64,000 nt of DNA. Origin: Prostheceraeus crozeri. Its lineage: Eukaryota; Platyhelminthes; Polycladida; Euryleptidae. Made by a program: the position numbers and the translations under genes. Positions 23,234-33,590 of this stretch are shown piece after piece. The notes below the pieces were generated by a model. It saw only the letters and a program-made list of their open reading frames with translations. It did no database searches and was not told where the DNA came from. The DNA is taken from contig CAJQUW010015381.1 in NCBI GenBank assembly GCA_907163375.1, positions 259,352-323,351 on the forward strand. The letters are read 5' to 3'. Position 1 is the stretch's first letter. Every line of letters begins with the position of its first letter.

Positions 23234-25660
23234 TCACCCCGCTCCCGAAAAAAAGTTATTTCGAAAAAATGCAATTCATTTCTGTTGGCACCATCGTGTA
23301 AAGCAGTTCATGACTTAAAAAATATAGCATACCAAGTAATCCAACGAGCTGATCAAAAGTTATTTATATTTCATAATTTTTCATTGAGTTATTAAAATTT
23401 TTCCGAAATAAAACCTATGTGTTGCATTGTTGAAAATATGTAATCCAGTTTCATTCATACTAGCTTGTTAAGGACGCTCCGAAGAACACATGAACCAAGT
23501 TTGATGAGAAATGTATCGCGCAAATCAAAAGATTTTGGCATTGATATTTTTATTGATTTTCTAGCATCTTCATTAGCATTTTTGTAATTCACTGAAATCA
23601 AAATGTAATAAGTTGTTTTAAAAACAAGCAATTCACCTTGTTTGAGCCATTCGTGGAGTTGGTGAATGTATCCGCCTTTCATGTCTTAGTTCTCATTAAC
23701 TTTATCGAAGGCTGTACCATAAGGTTGATGAGTTCAGCTTCCAAGTGGTGCTGTTTACTTTCCCCGAGAGTAATATGCCTTTGAACACTGGCTTAAACAT
23801 CTTTGCTGCCCAACTCATCAGGTTCTCCCACCTTCATATCAAGAGCTGCGGGAATTTTCGATGTCTTCAAAGGACGGGGTTATAAGGTTAACCTGTAGCT
23901 AATTCTTGCATAAAGTCCTTCTCAAAGAATAGGTTCCTCGTTTTTAAGTTTGGTTGTTTATCACCCCGCCAGATGCCCTCCTATTGGTATGTTGGCACGA
24001 AGTCGCATATCTTCGCAGCAGATCCCTGTATCTGCACGATCCGCACTTACTCTCTTGATAATTCACCATTGCTTGATCGAAATCAAAAATAAGATCTCTC
24101 CCTTTTTGTGTCACGAGGTTCTATTGTAAATAAAATATAGTTAGTGATCCTATCTGTATTTTATTTACAATAAAACCTCGTGACATAAAAAGGGAGAGAT
24201 CTTATGTTTGATTTCGATCAAGCAATGGTGAATTTAAAAAACCTCCCGTTCAGTCACCTAATGAAGTCTCTTGATAATAATCTGCTTTATACATGTAGGT
24301 ACATATATAATCGCTTGTGGGTGATTTTTATGAAGTAAACACTGGTTTGGGCCCTTATTCAGAGCACAGAGCAAGTTTCCAAGTATTCAAGCAGTTTTCC
24401 AGAATTTCTGGGCTAAGCGACTTGTGAAAAATTAATCCTACGTATTCTGGCGCATTGTTGAAATCGGTTGTCGAGTTTAACAGCAAGCATTTTTGAATAT
24501 TTCCATTATTGTGTAGATATTATAATTCTTTTTTAAAACTGAAATATCTTTGAAACATCATCTCATACATCCTTGATATACTATATTAAGTGATGCCATA
24601 TGAGTATCCTGCTTGTTTGTCTTAATAGTTTCTGTTTAGCAATTCAGTCTTTTCTGTGCAGTCACGACCAATTTAATTGTGTTTATGACATCAATTTTTT
24701 GAGATAAATAATTATATTGTTCAAGGAACTATTTTTGATTGAATGCATCATAATAAAGGGTTGATAATTAAAATATATTTCATCCAAATGCAATCAAATT
24801 AGCAAGGGCTAACCTTAGGCGAAACACAATTAATAATGAATTAAATCAGAAATCGAACTATTCTGTAAGTAAAACCAATGTGAAAAATAACTCATTTTAG
24901 AAACGTTACTATAGTATTTGCTATCATTGCATTATTCTTACTAATGCTCCAAATTTGGCTGCATAAATGAAATCAAAATGATACTTTTTGATATTTCTAG
25001 AATATTTTTAGCTGATATTTTTAGAAATTAATTGTGTATTGATAATTGTCAATATCATCAGATTATAGCTAGCTGAGTATATTCCTGAACTGACTTTTCC
25101 TTTTTAGACTCTTTTCATGGCTACAGGAATAAAATTTAGTTGCAGCTGATTTCAGTGACTAACAATGTTAATGCAAATGCTAAAAAAGTCATTACAAAAT
25201 ATCAATAAATCCCAACTAGCGCGATACATTTCTCATCAAACTTGGTTGATTTGTTCTCCACAGCGTTCTTAACAAGCTAGTATGAACGAGATTGGATTGA
25301 ACTTTGATTTCGATGACTTAAATATAAAATTTTATAAAAATGTTATAAACTCTATTAAAAAATATCAATAAACGTAATTATCTTTTGATTAGCTCGATAG
25401 ATTTTCAGTAAACTTGATTTTTGTGTTTTCTTCAGTGTCCGGATGAATGAAATTGGATTGCATTTTCTTCAACAATGCAACAGACCAGTTTTATTTCGCA
25501 AAAATCAATGAAAAATCAATAAGCATCAGTAACTTTTGATTATCTCGTTGGATTATTTGGCGTGTTAATTTTTTCAAGTGCTCATGTTCTGCTTTACACA
25601 GTGGTGCAGACAGAAATGAATCGCATTTTTTCGAACTAAGTTATTTCGGGAGCGGGTTGA
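23234..25660. mobile_element. Foldback-type element with long composite TIRs
   Basis: The left arm (23234-23605, about 370 bp) and right arm (about 25147-25660, about 515 bp) are inverted copies, both ending in TCACCCCGCTCCCG or close to it. The arms are built of about 150-bp sub-repeats, each with TTTTGATTA..TCG, a Leu-like CTTGRTT block and ATGAAYGARATTGGATTG. The right arm carries three sub-repeats and the left about two, which accounts for the length difference. The middle has no intact ORF and contains a separate hairpin at 24061-24233. Composite TIRs of variable repeat number are typical of foldback/Galileo-like elements. The breakpoint of the tandem duplication at about 24777 lies inside this element. 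Confidence 0.75.
24061..24233. repeat. Near-perfect hairpin, 77-bp arms
   Basis: Arms 24061-24137 and 24157-24233 are reverse complements with only three mismatches by eye, around a 19-base loop. Each arm includes TTGATCGAAATCAAA and AAGATCTCTCCCTTTTT-type sequence. The 12-base TCTCTTGATAAT lies just outside both arms (about 24050-24061 and 24269-24280), which may be an insertion footprint or coincidence. It could be a small MITE nested in the foldback element or a source of double-stranded RNA. Confidence 0.85.
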
Positions 25661-26141
25661 GCAGATATTTATCGAATGTATATCAGTTACGGCGGCTCAG
25701 AAATGTTATCATTTTGGATGAAGCTGCAAAGTAAATCAGGTCATATGATTAAGTCGGGATGTCTCGGCCTCAGCTTCAACGTGTGTTCCATTAGTGCAAG
25801 AAGAAATTATAGCGAAAATGATTGCAGAAAAATGAGGTTTAAATTCGTCGTCTATGTGTTAGCTAGTCTCTATTGTCAAAAAATATATTAATCATCCAGT
25901 GAACTATCGTATTTCTCCTCGGATGCGGACATGTTATCGCATCAGTCTTTGTAGATCACTCAGATGTTGTAATACTTTTTTCTTTTGTAATTTGGCTTAT
26001 GATCTATGATTTAATTCACCTTACTATCTGACATCCGTAGCTTTTTTTAACAATTAAGCCATCTTGCCTCTGTTCCGTACTTTTGTATGGATCGTAATTT
26101 TGAAAATATAAATGCTTCGTTATTATTCCAACTGACCTCAC
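25661..26141. other. Conserved non-coding flank in copies A and C
   Basis: An ATG-initiated 71-codon frame (25676-25891) is present with one amino-acid difference in copy C (50587-50802). It has no domain, and its conservation is explained by the recent duplication, so I do not call a gene. Confidence 0.5.
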
Positions 26142-27234
26142 CAGGGCTCCCACTCCTGCGCAAATTTTTAGGAAATTCCAATTTTCTGCGCAAATTTGAC
26201 AATTTTGTTGTGTTTTACAGGTTCTTTTCTTATATTATTACATAATATTCGTTTTTAAAGAATTTCTTCACGGTTCAAAACATAATATCGACTGATCATT
26301 CCGAGTAAATCAAAATGCCTATTGAGTTTTAGTAATCATGCAAAACAGACGTCATAATTGGGCTATGTTTACTTAAGGTTGAAATATAAGCTTCTAACCA
26401 TCAGCTGTCTCGAACGTTTTTATTTCCAGAGTCATATTATTTCCAAAACAAATTCATTTTAATTTCATCCTCGATATCATCATTAATAGAGAACATTTCT
26501 GTCTTTATCGACAAAAACTTATCAATTGTGTGACATATCGACATCTATTATGTTAGACGGTACCTAAATATAATTCCACGATAGGAAACTTGGCCCGTTA
26601 AACGCCTTTAAAAAACTGCATAATTGCGACTACACTTCCAACTAGTATACCTTCTTTTAGTATACTGTCACTCATTGTGTATGCACATTCATTTTAGAGT
26701 TGTTTTTTGTTGTTTTATGTTTACAATGCCAAAAATTCTGTTTCATATATTTCGCTGTTTCGTAAGATTTTTACGTTTAGATCTGCCCATATTGTATCGA
26801 GATTTCAAAAAAATAATTGTTTGAATACCATTATATAAAGATACCATAAACATGACTTTTCCTTTGTTTTTAAAAAACTATTACTGGATACATCACTTGT
26901 AGCTAGTAAGTATCAATAAATTACATGCTTGACTAGGCACTACAATTAATTACATACATTACTACAGGTAGGGTCTCATGCCTAAATTACATATGTCCTA
27001 CTTAACTCTTAGATAACTATCACATGATGTAATAAAATATTGATTGACAATCATTTAGCAGTTCATTAGCTCAAACTTTGGTCTACATTGATATTTTAGA
27101 AATGCAATAAGATAATAACTTGAAGCAATTAAATATATCACAAACACAAAGATGGCGACACGGGTCTAGGCACAAGAATTTCGAATTTTATCCCTGAAAT
27201 CAAAAGCTGCGCAAATTATGGAGTGGGAGCCCTG
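26142..27234. mobile_element. Non-autonomous hAT element (copy A)
   Basis: The ends are CAGGGCTCCCACTCC and its exact inverse (15-bp TIR), followed on both sides by GCGCAAATT-type subterminal motifs. A perfect 8-bp target-site duplication GACCTCAC flanks it (26134-26141 and 27235-27242). Length 1,093 bp with no transposase. Eight-base duplications plus CAGGG ends define hAT. The same insertion in copy C (51053-52147) shows it predates the A/C duplication. Confidence 0.9.
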
Positions 27235-27845
27235 GACCTCACAGCTAATTCAGTGATTTCTAATTCAAATATTCTGTAAAGTCACTTTTTCACACAGAAA
27301 TTTGTACTCAGGCATATCACGCGTTTGCTGTACCGTTATGGTTTAAGTCTGTATCATATTTAATACAGTGAAATGTAGGCAATTAGCAATTACCTTAACA
27401 TATAATGAAATTTTTGCTTCTCTTATAAGAACTTAAAGGCTAAGAACGCACGGGTTGTCAGCTCTCCGGCAGCTATTCATTTGGTGGGGCTGCTACCTTG
27501 TAATACGGTGGCGTACTTTTGTGGTTTGAAATCAGAGCTTCTTACTCCTAGAAATGTACAAAATGTGTAATGCAGATGAAGAATAGTCAAATGGGAAGCA
27601 ATCTGCATCTACTCCCAAACTAACTACGGAAGTCTAACCATGGATGTAGAAATCTTGTGATCTGCAGACAAAATTAGAAATTTACTAAGTCACATTCTGT
27701 AATTTCATGTGTCGATTGCATATCCATTTTTTCGTTTCAGATTGGATATCGGCCGATTCTCAGCAGTTCAAAATGAATATTTTTCAGTAACAACACGCAA
27801 GACTGCAAGTGAAATTCACGTGAATAAGGTCTTCATATTCGGCAA

Positions 27846-29378
27846 ATGTCTCTCTTGTGTAGTTACTGTTCGAAGTCTTTCTCGACGAAGAAAAAGAGAG
27901 TTTTGCACGAAGGATATGTTCACATCAAAGACAAGTCCTATGAATGTAAATTTTGTCATAAACTTTTCTCTACTAAAGGCTCTCAGGTTCGTCATGAAAG
28001 AACCTTCAAACATCAAGTCAGTCCCGATGAAGATCCATCAGAGCGTGAGAATACCGCATCTGTTCCTCTACATTTGAGAGAAAAAAACTATCAGTGTCAA
28101 TATTGTTCTCAATCATTCGTCACGAAGTCTAGTAAAACCGTTCACGAACAAGGTGTTCATGTCAGAGATAAGTCCTACCAGTGCCAATATTGCTCTAAAT
28201 CATTCTTCCGAAGTGATGTTAAAGTCAGTCACGAAAAAAATGTTCATGAAAGAGATAAGTTCTACCAGTGTCAATATTGCTCTAAATCATTCGTCACGAA
28301 GGGTAGAAAAGTCTTTCACGAACAAAGTGTTCATGTCAGAGATAAGTCCTACCAGTGTCAATATTGCTCTAAATCATTCGTCACGAAGGGTAATAAAACC
28401 GCTCACGAACAAGTTCATGTCAGAGATAAGTCCTACCAGTGTCAACATTGCTCTAAATCATTCGTCACGAAGGTTGGAAAAGTCTTGCACGAAAGAGGTG
28501 TTCATGAAAGAGATAAGTCCTACCAGTGTCGATATTGCTCTAAATCATTCGTCACGAAGTCTAATAAAAACTTTCACGAAAAAGGTGTTCATGTCAGAGA
28601 TAAGTCCTACCAGTGTCAATATTGCTCTAAATCTTTCTTCAGGAAGTGTAGTAAAGTCATACACGAACAAAGTGTTCATGAAAGAGATAAGTCCTACCAG
28701 TGTCAATATTGCTCTAAATCATTCGTCACGAAGAGTAGAAAAGTCTTACACGAAAAAGGTGTTCATGAAAGAGAGAAGTCTTATCAGTGTCAATATTGCT
28801 CTAAATCATTCGTCAAGAAGGATCATAAAGTCGTACACGAACAATGTGTTCATATAAGAGATAAGTCTTATCAGTGTCAATATTGCCCTAAATCTTTCTT
28901 CCGAAATGATTTTAAAGTCAGGCACGAAAAAAATGTTCATTTGGGAGAGAAGCCTTTTCAATGTAAATATTGTCCTAAATTTTTCTCCTATCGAGCATCT
29001 CAGGTTCGTCATGAAGGAACCTGCAAACGTCAAACCCTTCAGGAGCATAAAATTTGTCATTCGGATGAAGAATCGTCGAATGGCAAGAATTCTGCATCTG
29101 CTCCCGAAATGAAACGTGACAGAAATCCACAGACCGAAGATCTTCGTAAGCTCATTAAACTGATCAATAGTGAAAAAGCAGATCCTGACACACATCAGCA
29201 ATGTGAACACAACGACATAAAGAAAATCGTGGAGAAGAAGAAAGTGAAGTCGAGACGTTGCAGTTTGTGCTTGAAAATGTACAATCGCCTAACAGATAGA
29301 TCTCATCCAATTTTCATAAAGAATGGATATGAAACTCCTTCTCTGTGTGACCATTGTTGTGATGTGTTATACTCGTAG
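27846..29378 (+). CDS. C2H2 zinc-finger protein A (13 fingers)
   Basis: A predicted nuclear nucleic-acid-binding protein of 510 aa. It has thirteen fingers. Fingers 1-2 lie near residues 5-55, then an acidic spacer (PDEDPSEREN), then fingers 3-13 spaced every 29 aa (87 bp). The finger pattern is C-X2-C-X3-F-X8-H-X4-H, with Lys, Arg or Gln where C2H2 fingers usually have Leu, and linkers reading (V/I/E)RDKSYQ instead of TGEKPY. Finger 6 is one residue short (HEQVH) and the last lacks the final His (HEGTCKR). After the array come an acidic Ser-rich linker and a C-terminal C-X2-C / C-X2-CC module (Cys 472, 475, 501, 504, 505). The start is the first in-frame ATG; an in-frame stop lies near 27774. 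A conserved acceptor TTTTTTCGTTTCAG ends at 27740, so a 5' exon and intron probably exist. A 20-bp tandem repeat follows the stop codon. Confidence 0.85.
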   Translation: MSLLCSYCSKSFSTKKKRVLHEGYVHIKDKSYECKFCHKLFSTKGSQVRHERTFKHQVSPDEDPSERENTASVPLHLREKNYQCQYCSQSFVTKSSKTVHEQGVHVRDKSYQCQYCSKSFFRSDVKVSHEKNVHERDKFYQCQYCSKSFVTKGRKVFHEQSVHVRDKSYQCQYCSKSFVTKGNKTAHEQVHVRDKSYQCQHCSKSFVTKVGKVLHERGVHERDKSYQCRYCSKSFVTKSNKNFHEKGVHVRDKSYQCQYCSKSFFRKCSKVIHEQSVHERDKSYQCQYCSKSFVTKSRKVLHEKGVHEREKSYQCQYCSKSFVKKDHKVVHEQCVHIRDKSYQCQYCPKSFFRNDFKVRHEKNVHLGEKPFQCKYCPKFFSYRASQVRHEGTCKRQTLQEHKICHSDEESSNGKNSASAPEMKRDRNPQTEDLRKLIKLINSEKADPDTHQQCEHNDIKKIVEKKKVKSRRCSLCLKMYNRLTDRSHPIFIKNGYETPSLCDHCCDVLYS

Positions 29379-30279
29379 AGTTGAAGTCCTTAAGATTAAG
29401 TTGAAGTCCTTGAGATTTGACGATTTCCGGATTGTAATTTACATTTGGATGGTCGCTCGCTGTATGAAGCACGAGTACTTGTAGAATTGACTTACGTGGA
29501 GGATTTGTTCTTAGAAACCGTGCTGTGATCCCTTTGGCAATGATGATGTGCGTCTACACTTGAGTGTGACTTGCCAACACTGTATCATCACCTCCAAATG
29601 TATCGATAAATACAAATTGCTTAGAATAGAATGATTTTATCTTTCTCATTTTCATGTATGTGAGTTGACATTTGGATCGTCAAAGTGCCGTATAAATCAA
29701 AATGTCTTAAAGAGGCCTTATATGAGAGTTGATTGAATCTGTATACTGGTGTTTTCCGCTTTAGAGCAGTAGGTATGTCAGGCAACGTATGAAGATGCGC
29801 GGCGTAAAAAACATGACTAATTGTAAAATGTATTGAAAGCGTTTTTTTCAAAAAACAAGTTTTTATCATGTTTTTTATACAAATGATTTTACGTCATTGC
29901 ATTCGATTGAAACATTGTAGGCTTATCAATTATGTCGATAAATGAATGGATTCAGCATTTTCGATTTAAAGTTATTTATATTTATGAAAGTTCGATGAAA
30001 TGTTTTTCTGGAAACAAATTTTGTTCAATTATCAATGAAATCTGAGAATTGTAATTATGTTTGCAAGCATTGCTGCGTTAGTAGCCTAAATAAATAGTGT
30101 TACTTTGCTAAATACTAAACAATAACTGACATTGAATTTGCCTCATCGAAAGATAAGAGAGGCAGTTCAAGTTAAGCTAACATGACTATTATGCCTGCTG
30201 CATCCATCCCATGAAAGTGATGCGCTTAAGAAATAATAGAAATGTTGATTATGAGGTAAATTAAATGACTCTTTGTAAT
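29379..30279. other. 3' flank of zinc-finger gene A
   Basis: This starts with two copies of GTTGAAGTCCTTRAGATT and is conserved in copies B and C. It probably contains the 3' UTR, but I cannot fix a poly(A) site. No other gene was seen. Confidence 0.5.
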
Positions 30280-30750
30280 TGTATCAGCCTTACTCTTAAG
30301 ATAAAACTGTACAAAGCCGTCATAATACCGTTGGCCATCTACGCATTCGAGACATAGACACTGAAAGGGGAAGAGAAAAGAAAACTGGAGGTGTTCGAAA
30401 TGAGGTGTCTACGTGCCATCTATGGAACCACCATCCGAGACCGTATTCCGTGCGAAACCATGAGACGGAATCTCCACATGAACACCACCATCGTATATGT
30501 AATTCTGAAGAGAGTGCTAAGCTTGTTTGTCCACGTAGCGAGAAGACCGTGAAATCACTATGTCTCAAGGGCATTCAGGCCGTACTTCTCGAACCCAAAA
30601 CGGCCGCGCGTAAGACCAATGAAAAGATGGAGAGAACAAATACGAACGGCACGGGTCTGCCAATCAGCACCTTAGAACGTGAAGCCCAGAATAGGGGAAG
30701 TTGGAGCCGACTGGTGAGAGCAAAGGGCGATCGTAGCTTAAGCAGTTAAG
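30280..30750 (+). mobile_element. RTE-like LINE 3' end (copy A)
   Basis: A C-terminal LINE ORF2 fragment in changing frames: KIKLYKAVIIPLAIYA, EMRCLRAIYGTTIRDRI, RRNLHMNTTIVYVILKR, then RPMKRWREQIRT and LEREAQNRGSWSRL. This order (IYASETWTL, RCLR-I, GHVAR, GRP-RW, AQNR-WR) is that of RTE-type endonuclease/reverse-transcriptase tails. Frameshifts and stops make it dead. It is present in all three duplicated units with a few percent divergence. Confidence 0.7.
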
Positions 30751-31236
30751 TCAAGTGAAGTTGTAATTTATTACGATGTGTCATGAGCTGAAAAAAGTTC
30801 GTGATGCTGAGATATTTTAGAACAAGTTCGTGATGCAATAAATCCATCGTCATTGTTAGGCAGTAATATTTTGTAGTTCATCTGTTCAGTTGTTTGATAA
30901 GAAAACGCATTCAAGCTTCATAAACCTCCTATTTTCTCTATTATTCCTATATTTTAGATGTTTTTCCTATTATTCGTTTAAGATCTCTTATTTTCAGGAT
31001 TTATCCTAAATTTCCTTTTTTTCGGAATTTGAAGTACTTAATTAGTGAGAGATAAATGCGTGCATTGGGACACATGTCACTGACGAATCCCTTCTAAAGA
31101 AGACGAATTTATTGTTGCCTACAAGTATCACATTTTTGATCATGCAGTCTCTAAATTGGAATTTAATTGGGCACATTGAGAGAAGTTTTAGTCATCTAAT
31201 GGTCGACGCCTTCCTTTTAACCGGAGCAACATCATC
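30751..31236. other. Transposon-like debris, no gene
   Basis: 30925-31020 is rich in CCTATTTT/TTCCTATT motifs. These resemble, in inverse, the subterminal AAAATAGG clusters of the hAT element at 9934-13679, suggesting a hAT end fragment. Conserved in copies B and C. Confidence 0.35.
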
Positions 31237-31290
31237 GCATCAGATGATAATAATAATAATCACTTTATTGAGGTCAATACGAGAGCGGTA
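31237..31290 (-). mobile_element. LINE 3' tail
   Basis: On the minus strand this reads TTGACCTCAATAAAGTGATT followed by (ATT)n, a typical 3' terminus of CR1/L2-like LINEs. The same tail occurs near 45093-45145 and 55708-55762. It may belong with the minus-strand reverse-transcriptase piece at 31982-32440 that lies upstream of it on that strand. Confidence 0.5.
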
Positions 31291-31405
31291 TGTGACACAC
31301 AAATCTTCGGATTTAGTATCATGCCATCGTGCTGGTAAAATATTTTACTAAATCCAAATTGTTACTAAACCCAAATGTTCAAAAAACCATGTAATTGATG
31401 ATGTT

Positions 31406-31735
31406 TTAATGAAATAATGTCACATTGACGGCAGCGACTCTGACTAAAACAGTTATCCTGTTCTTGGCATGCTTGCCTCCACTGCACTTTTCTTCCTTGA
31501 ATGCCAGTGTTCTATTCGGTAGCACCTTCCACATAAGTCCGCATTCGCACCTGTTTGAACCATTCATGAGGCAGTGGATCGAGTTCTTCAAAGTTGCACT
31601 TCTTTCTGGACTTTTGTGTATGTTTTCACCAGCCTCGAACTGCTTCAATATAGCATGTTTGTTCTTCTTGATAACAGAGGCAAGAGAATGCGTAATATTC
31701 AATTGCTTTTGAATTATCGAACCTTTATTCAAATC
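31406..31735 (-). pseudogene. pogo/Tigger transposase fragment (copy A)
   Basis: The minus frame 31732-31406 contains CGLMWKVLPNRTLAFKEEKC followed by SGGKHAKNRITVLV. This is the segment around the first catalytic Asp of DDE_1 (Tigger/pogo/jerky) transposases: DETGLFWK-LPNRTLAFKGEKCSGGK..K.R.TVL. Here the DET motif has become CEC, so the catalytic Asp is gone. Upstream residues (SLASVIKKNKHAILKQFEAG) match the CENP-B-like HTH tail. The surrounding CGGATTTAGTA motifs match the element's TIR. Confidence 0.7.
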
Positions 31736-31981
31736 TAGAATTACGGAATAATTGTCAGAAAATGATAGTCGAGTTCATTTGTTCGTAGGTAGAGACATGA
31801 TGCATGCATACAAAATTAGACGATGATTGTGATGTTTTCTTCGATTTTGATTAGAAGCCGGTGATTGATCTTTAATTACGCGTGAATTGAGAGGGATGAG
31901 ATATCAGTCATCAATGAGCCTGATGATCGCATCATGACATAATATAGGATTTGGATTTGCGCAGATTTGGATTTTGAGATG

Positions 31982-32440
31982 TTATAAATAAGTTTTTTTG
32001 CATGACTTATCCAATGTGCTTCTCAAACAGGGAATATTCTTAACATTGGCCCATTTCATTGCTAAACGGTCAATCTGTTCAAATTTCTTAAAAAATTTAC
32101 AACTGATGTCACACATGATTGACCAACAATATGACAGATGGCAAAACACAAGACCTAAATAAGCTTGCCAGATAATATCCGAGTGGTCAGAGTTTGTCTT
32201 AAGTCTTTTTACAAACGACATGCCACGACACATCTTCATATATACATGAGAAAAGTGACAATCCCATTGAAGGTCAGATGTAAAGTTCATCCCTAGAATC
32301 TTAGCACATTTAAACTTACTCAATAACAATATTGTCAGTAGTAGAGCAGATGGCAACTCGAACTCAAATGAGGAGCAATGCTGACTCATCCATCTGATTC
32401 TCCGCTTGATTCTCGCTGAGATGAAGAATGAATTCATTCG
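31982..32440 (-). pseudogene. CR1-like LINE reverse-transcriptase fragment
   Basis: The minus frame 32437-31982 encodes KCAKILGMNFTSDLQWDCHF, then HLSYCWSIMCDISCKFFKKF and EQIDRLAMKWANV. This is the thumb region after the RT core (LGV.f...LsW..H / lspil.Yc...W / le.iq.ra.r). It is truncated on both sides. It is found only in copy A; B has lost the segment, and in C the corresponding stretch is replaced by a short pogo-like remnant. Confidence 0.65.
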
Positions 32441-32539
32441 TTGTTTTGAGGAGGAACAGCATGCTTTTTGACCTGATAGCTCGACAACGAATGCCCTTAT
32501 CGATATTCATCAAAGCACCATGAAGTTCAGAGAATGTCA

Positions 32540-33590
32540 GAATGGTTTTGGTCTACGGATTACGTGTTAAAACTTTGAGAAAGCATTCGATAAGATTCAC
32601 CATAATCGTCTGCTGAACGTCCTCGCGTCTTTTGGTTTCAGTAAGGGCTTCATTGTTTGATTAACTTCAGGCCTCAAATCCCGTTTTCAAAGTGTGCATG
32701 TAAATGGTATTATTTGTCCTCTGGTGAAAGTAGAGTCAGATGTCCCGCAAGGTAATGTACATGTACTTGGTCCTTACCTTTTCTGCATGCACATGGCCAC
32801 ATTGAAGCTTCAAGACGACTGCGCTATAATAGTGAAATATGCCGATGATGTCAGTCTAATTTAGGCATTTACCATGGATCGGTCACCACATTGCTTACAC
32901 CGAATTCAGCAATGGGTGGAGGCCTATGAGATGACTCTAAATCTAGAGAAATGTAAGCAGATCATAATGAAGAAGGCAAAAAGTGCATCAATCCCACTAT
33001 ATAACGATATTGTTCTTTCTGAATAATTTCATATCTTGGGTGTCACGTGGAATAATCAAATGTCATGGGAAGACCATTTCAGTAACGTTGTTCGCGCCGC
33101 TTGCATGTTTTGAGAGTCCTCAGACCATTTGTAACGAAAGAGAAGCTTTTCACCTTGTTCAATAGTATGATCATTTCCCTCTTACTTTATGCAACATCGT
33201 TATTCGGTAACATTTCCAATCCGATTTCGCTCAAACTTCATCGGGCATTGAAGCGCGCGTATCATGTCATCTGTGAAGACAACTGTGAATGTTCAATTAT
33301 GCCTTGCTTGAATTCTCGTCGTGAAACTTTGACGCTGAGACATTTCAGAAAGTGTGAATTCTCGGATCATCCGCTGCATCATATGTTACCAAACAAACTA
33401 CCTGTAACAGCAACAGGGCATTATCGTCTTCCTTATTGGTCAACCGCTAAACATTCTAAATCGTTTCTTCCTTTTGCCTGCAAATTGTATAATGCGAAGC
33501 TGTGACATTTTATCATCCGTAAAAGTAATACTTATGTAGTTTCTGATTGTCATTTCTTCAATATAGTGCTTATTATTATTATTATATCAA
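32540..33590 (+). pseudogene. CR1-like LINE reverse transcriptase (copy A)
   Basis: The plus strand, with several stops and frame changes, reads FEKAFDKIRHNRLLNVLASF (RT motif), then VPQG, then VKYADDVSLI (the YADD catalytic box), HILGVTWNNQMSWEDHFSNV, and the C-terminal frame 33101-33505 ending LPFACKLYNAKL. An ATT-rich tail (about 33569-33586) ends the element. The 5' half, including the endonuclease, is missing. The family is judged CR1-like from the thumb sequence; the exact clade is uncertain. Confidence 0.75.

Noticed and set aside
28153-28857. A second long plus-strand ORF (234 codons) inside zinc-finger gene A, with counterparts in B and C
   Set aside because: It is the +1 frame shadow of the 87-bp finger repeat, which has no stop in that frame.
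27846-29300. CRISPR-like array, because of regular about 87-bp direct repeats
   Set aside because: The repeats are in-frame C2H2 finger codons without unique spacers, in a eukaryotic context.
30405-30749. 114-codon plus ORF recurring near 44255 and 54746 as a host gene
   Set aside because: It is a shifted frame of the RTE-like LINE tail; the LINE motifs are in the neighbouring frames.
31425-31712. 95-codon plus ORF recurring near 45315
   Set aside because: It is the antisense shadow of the pogo/Tigger transposase fragment on the minus strand.
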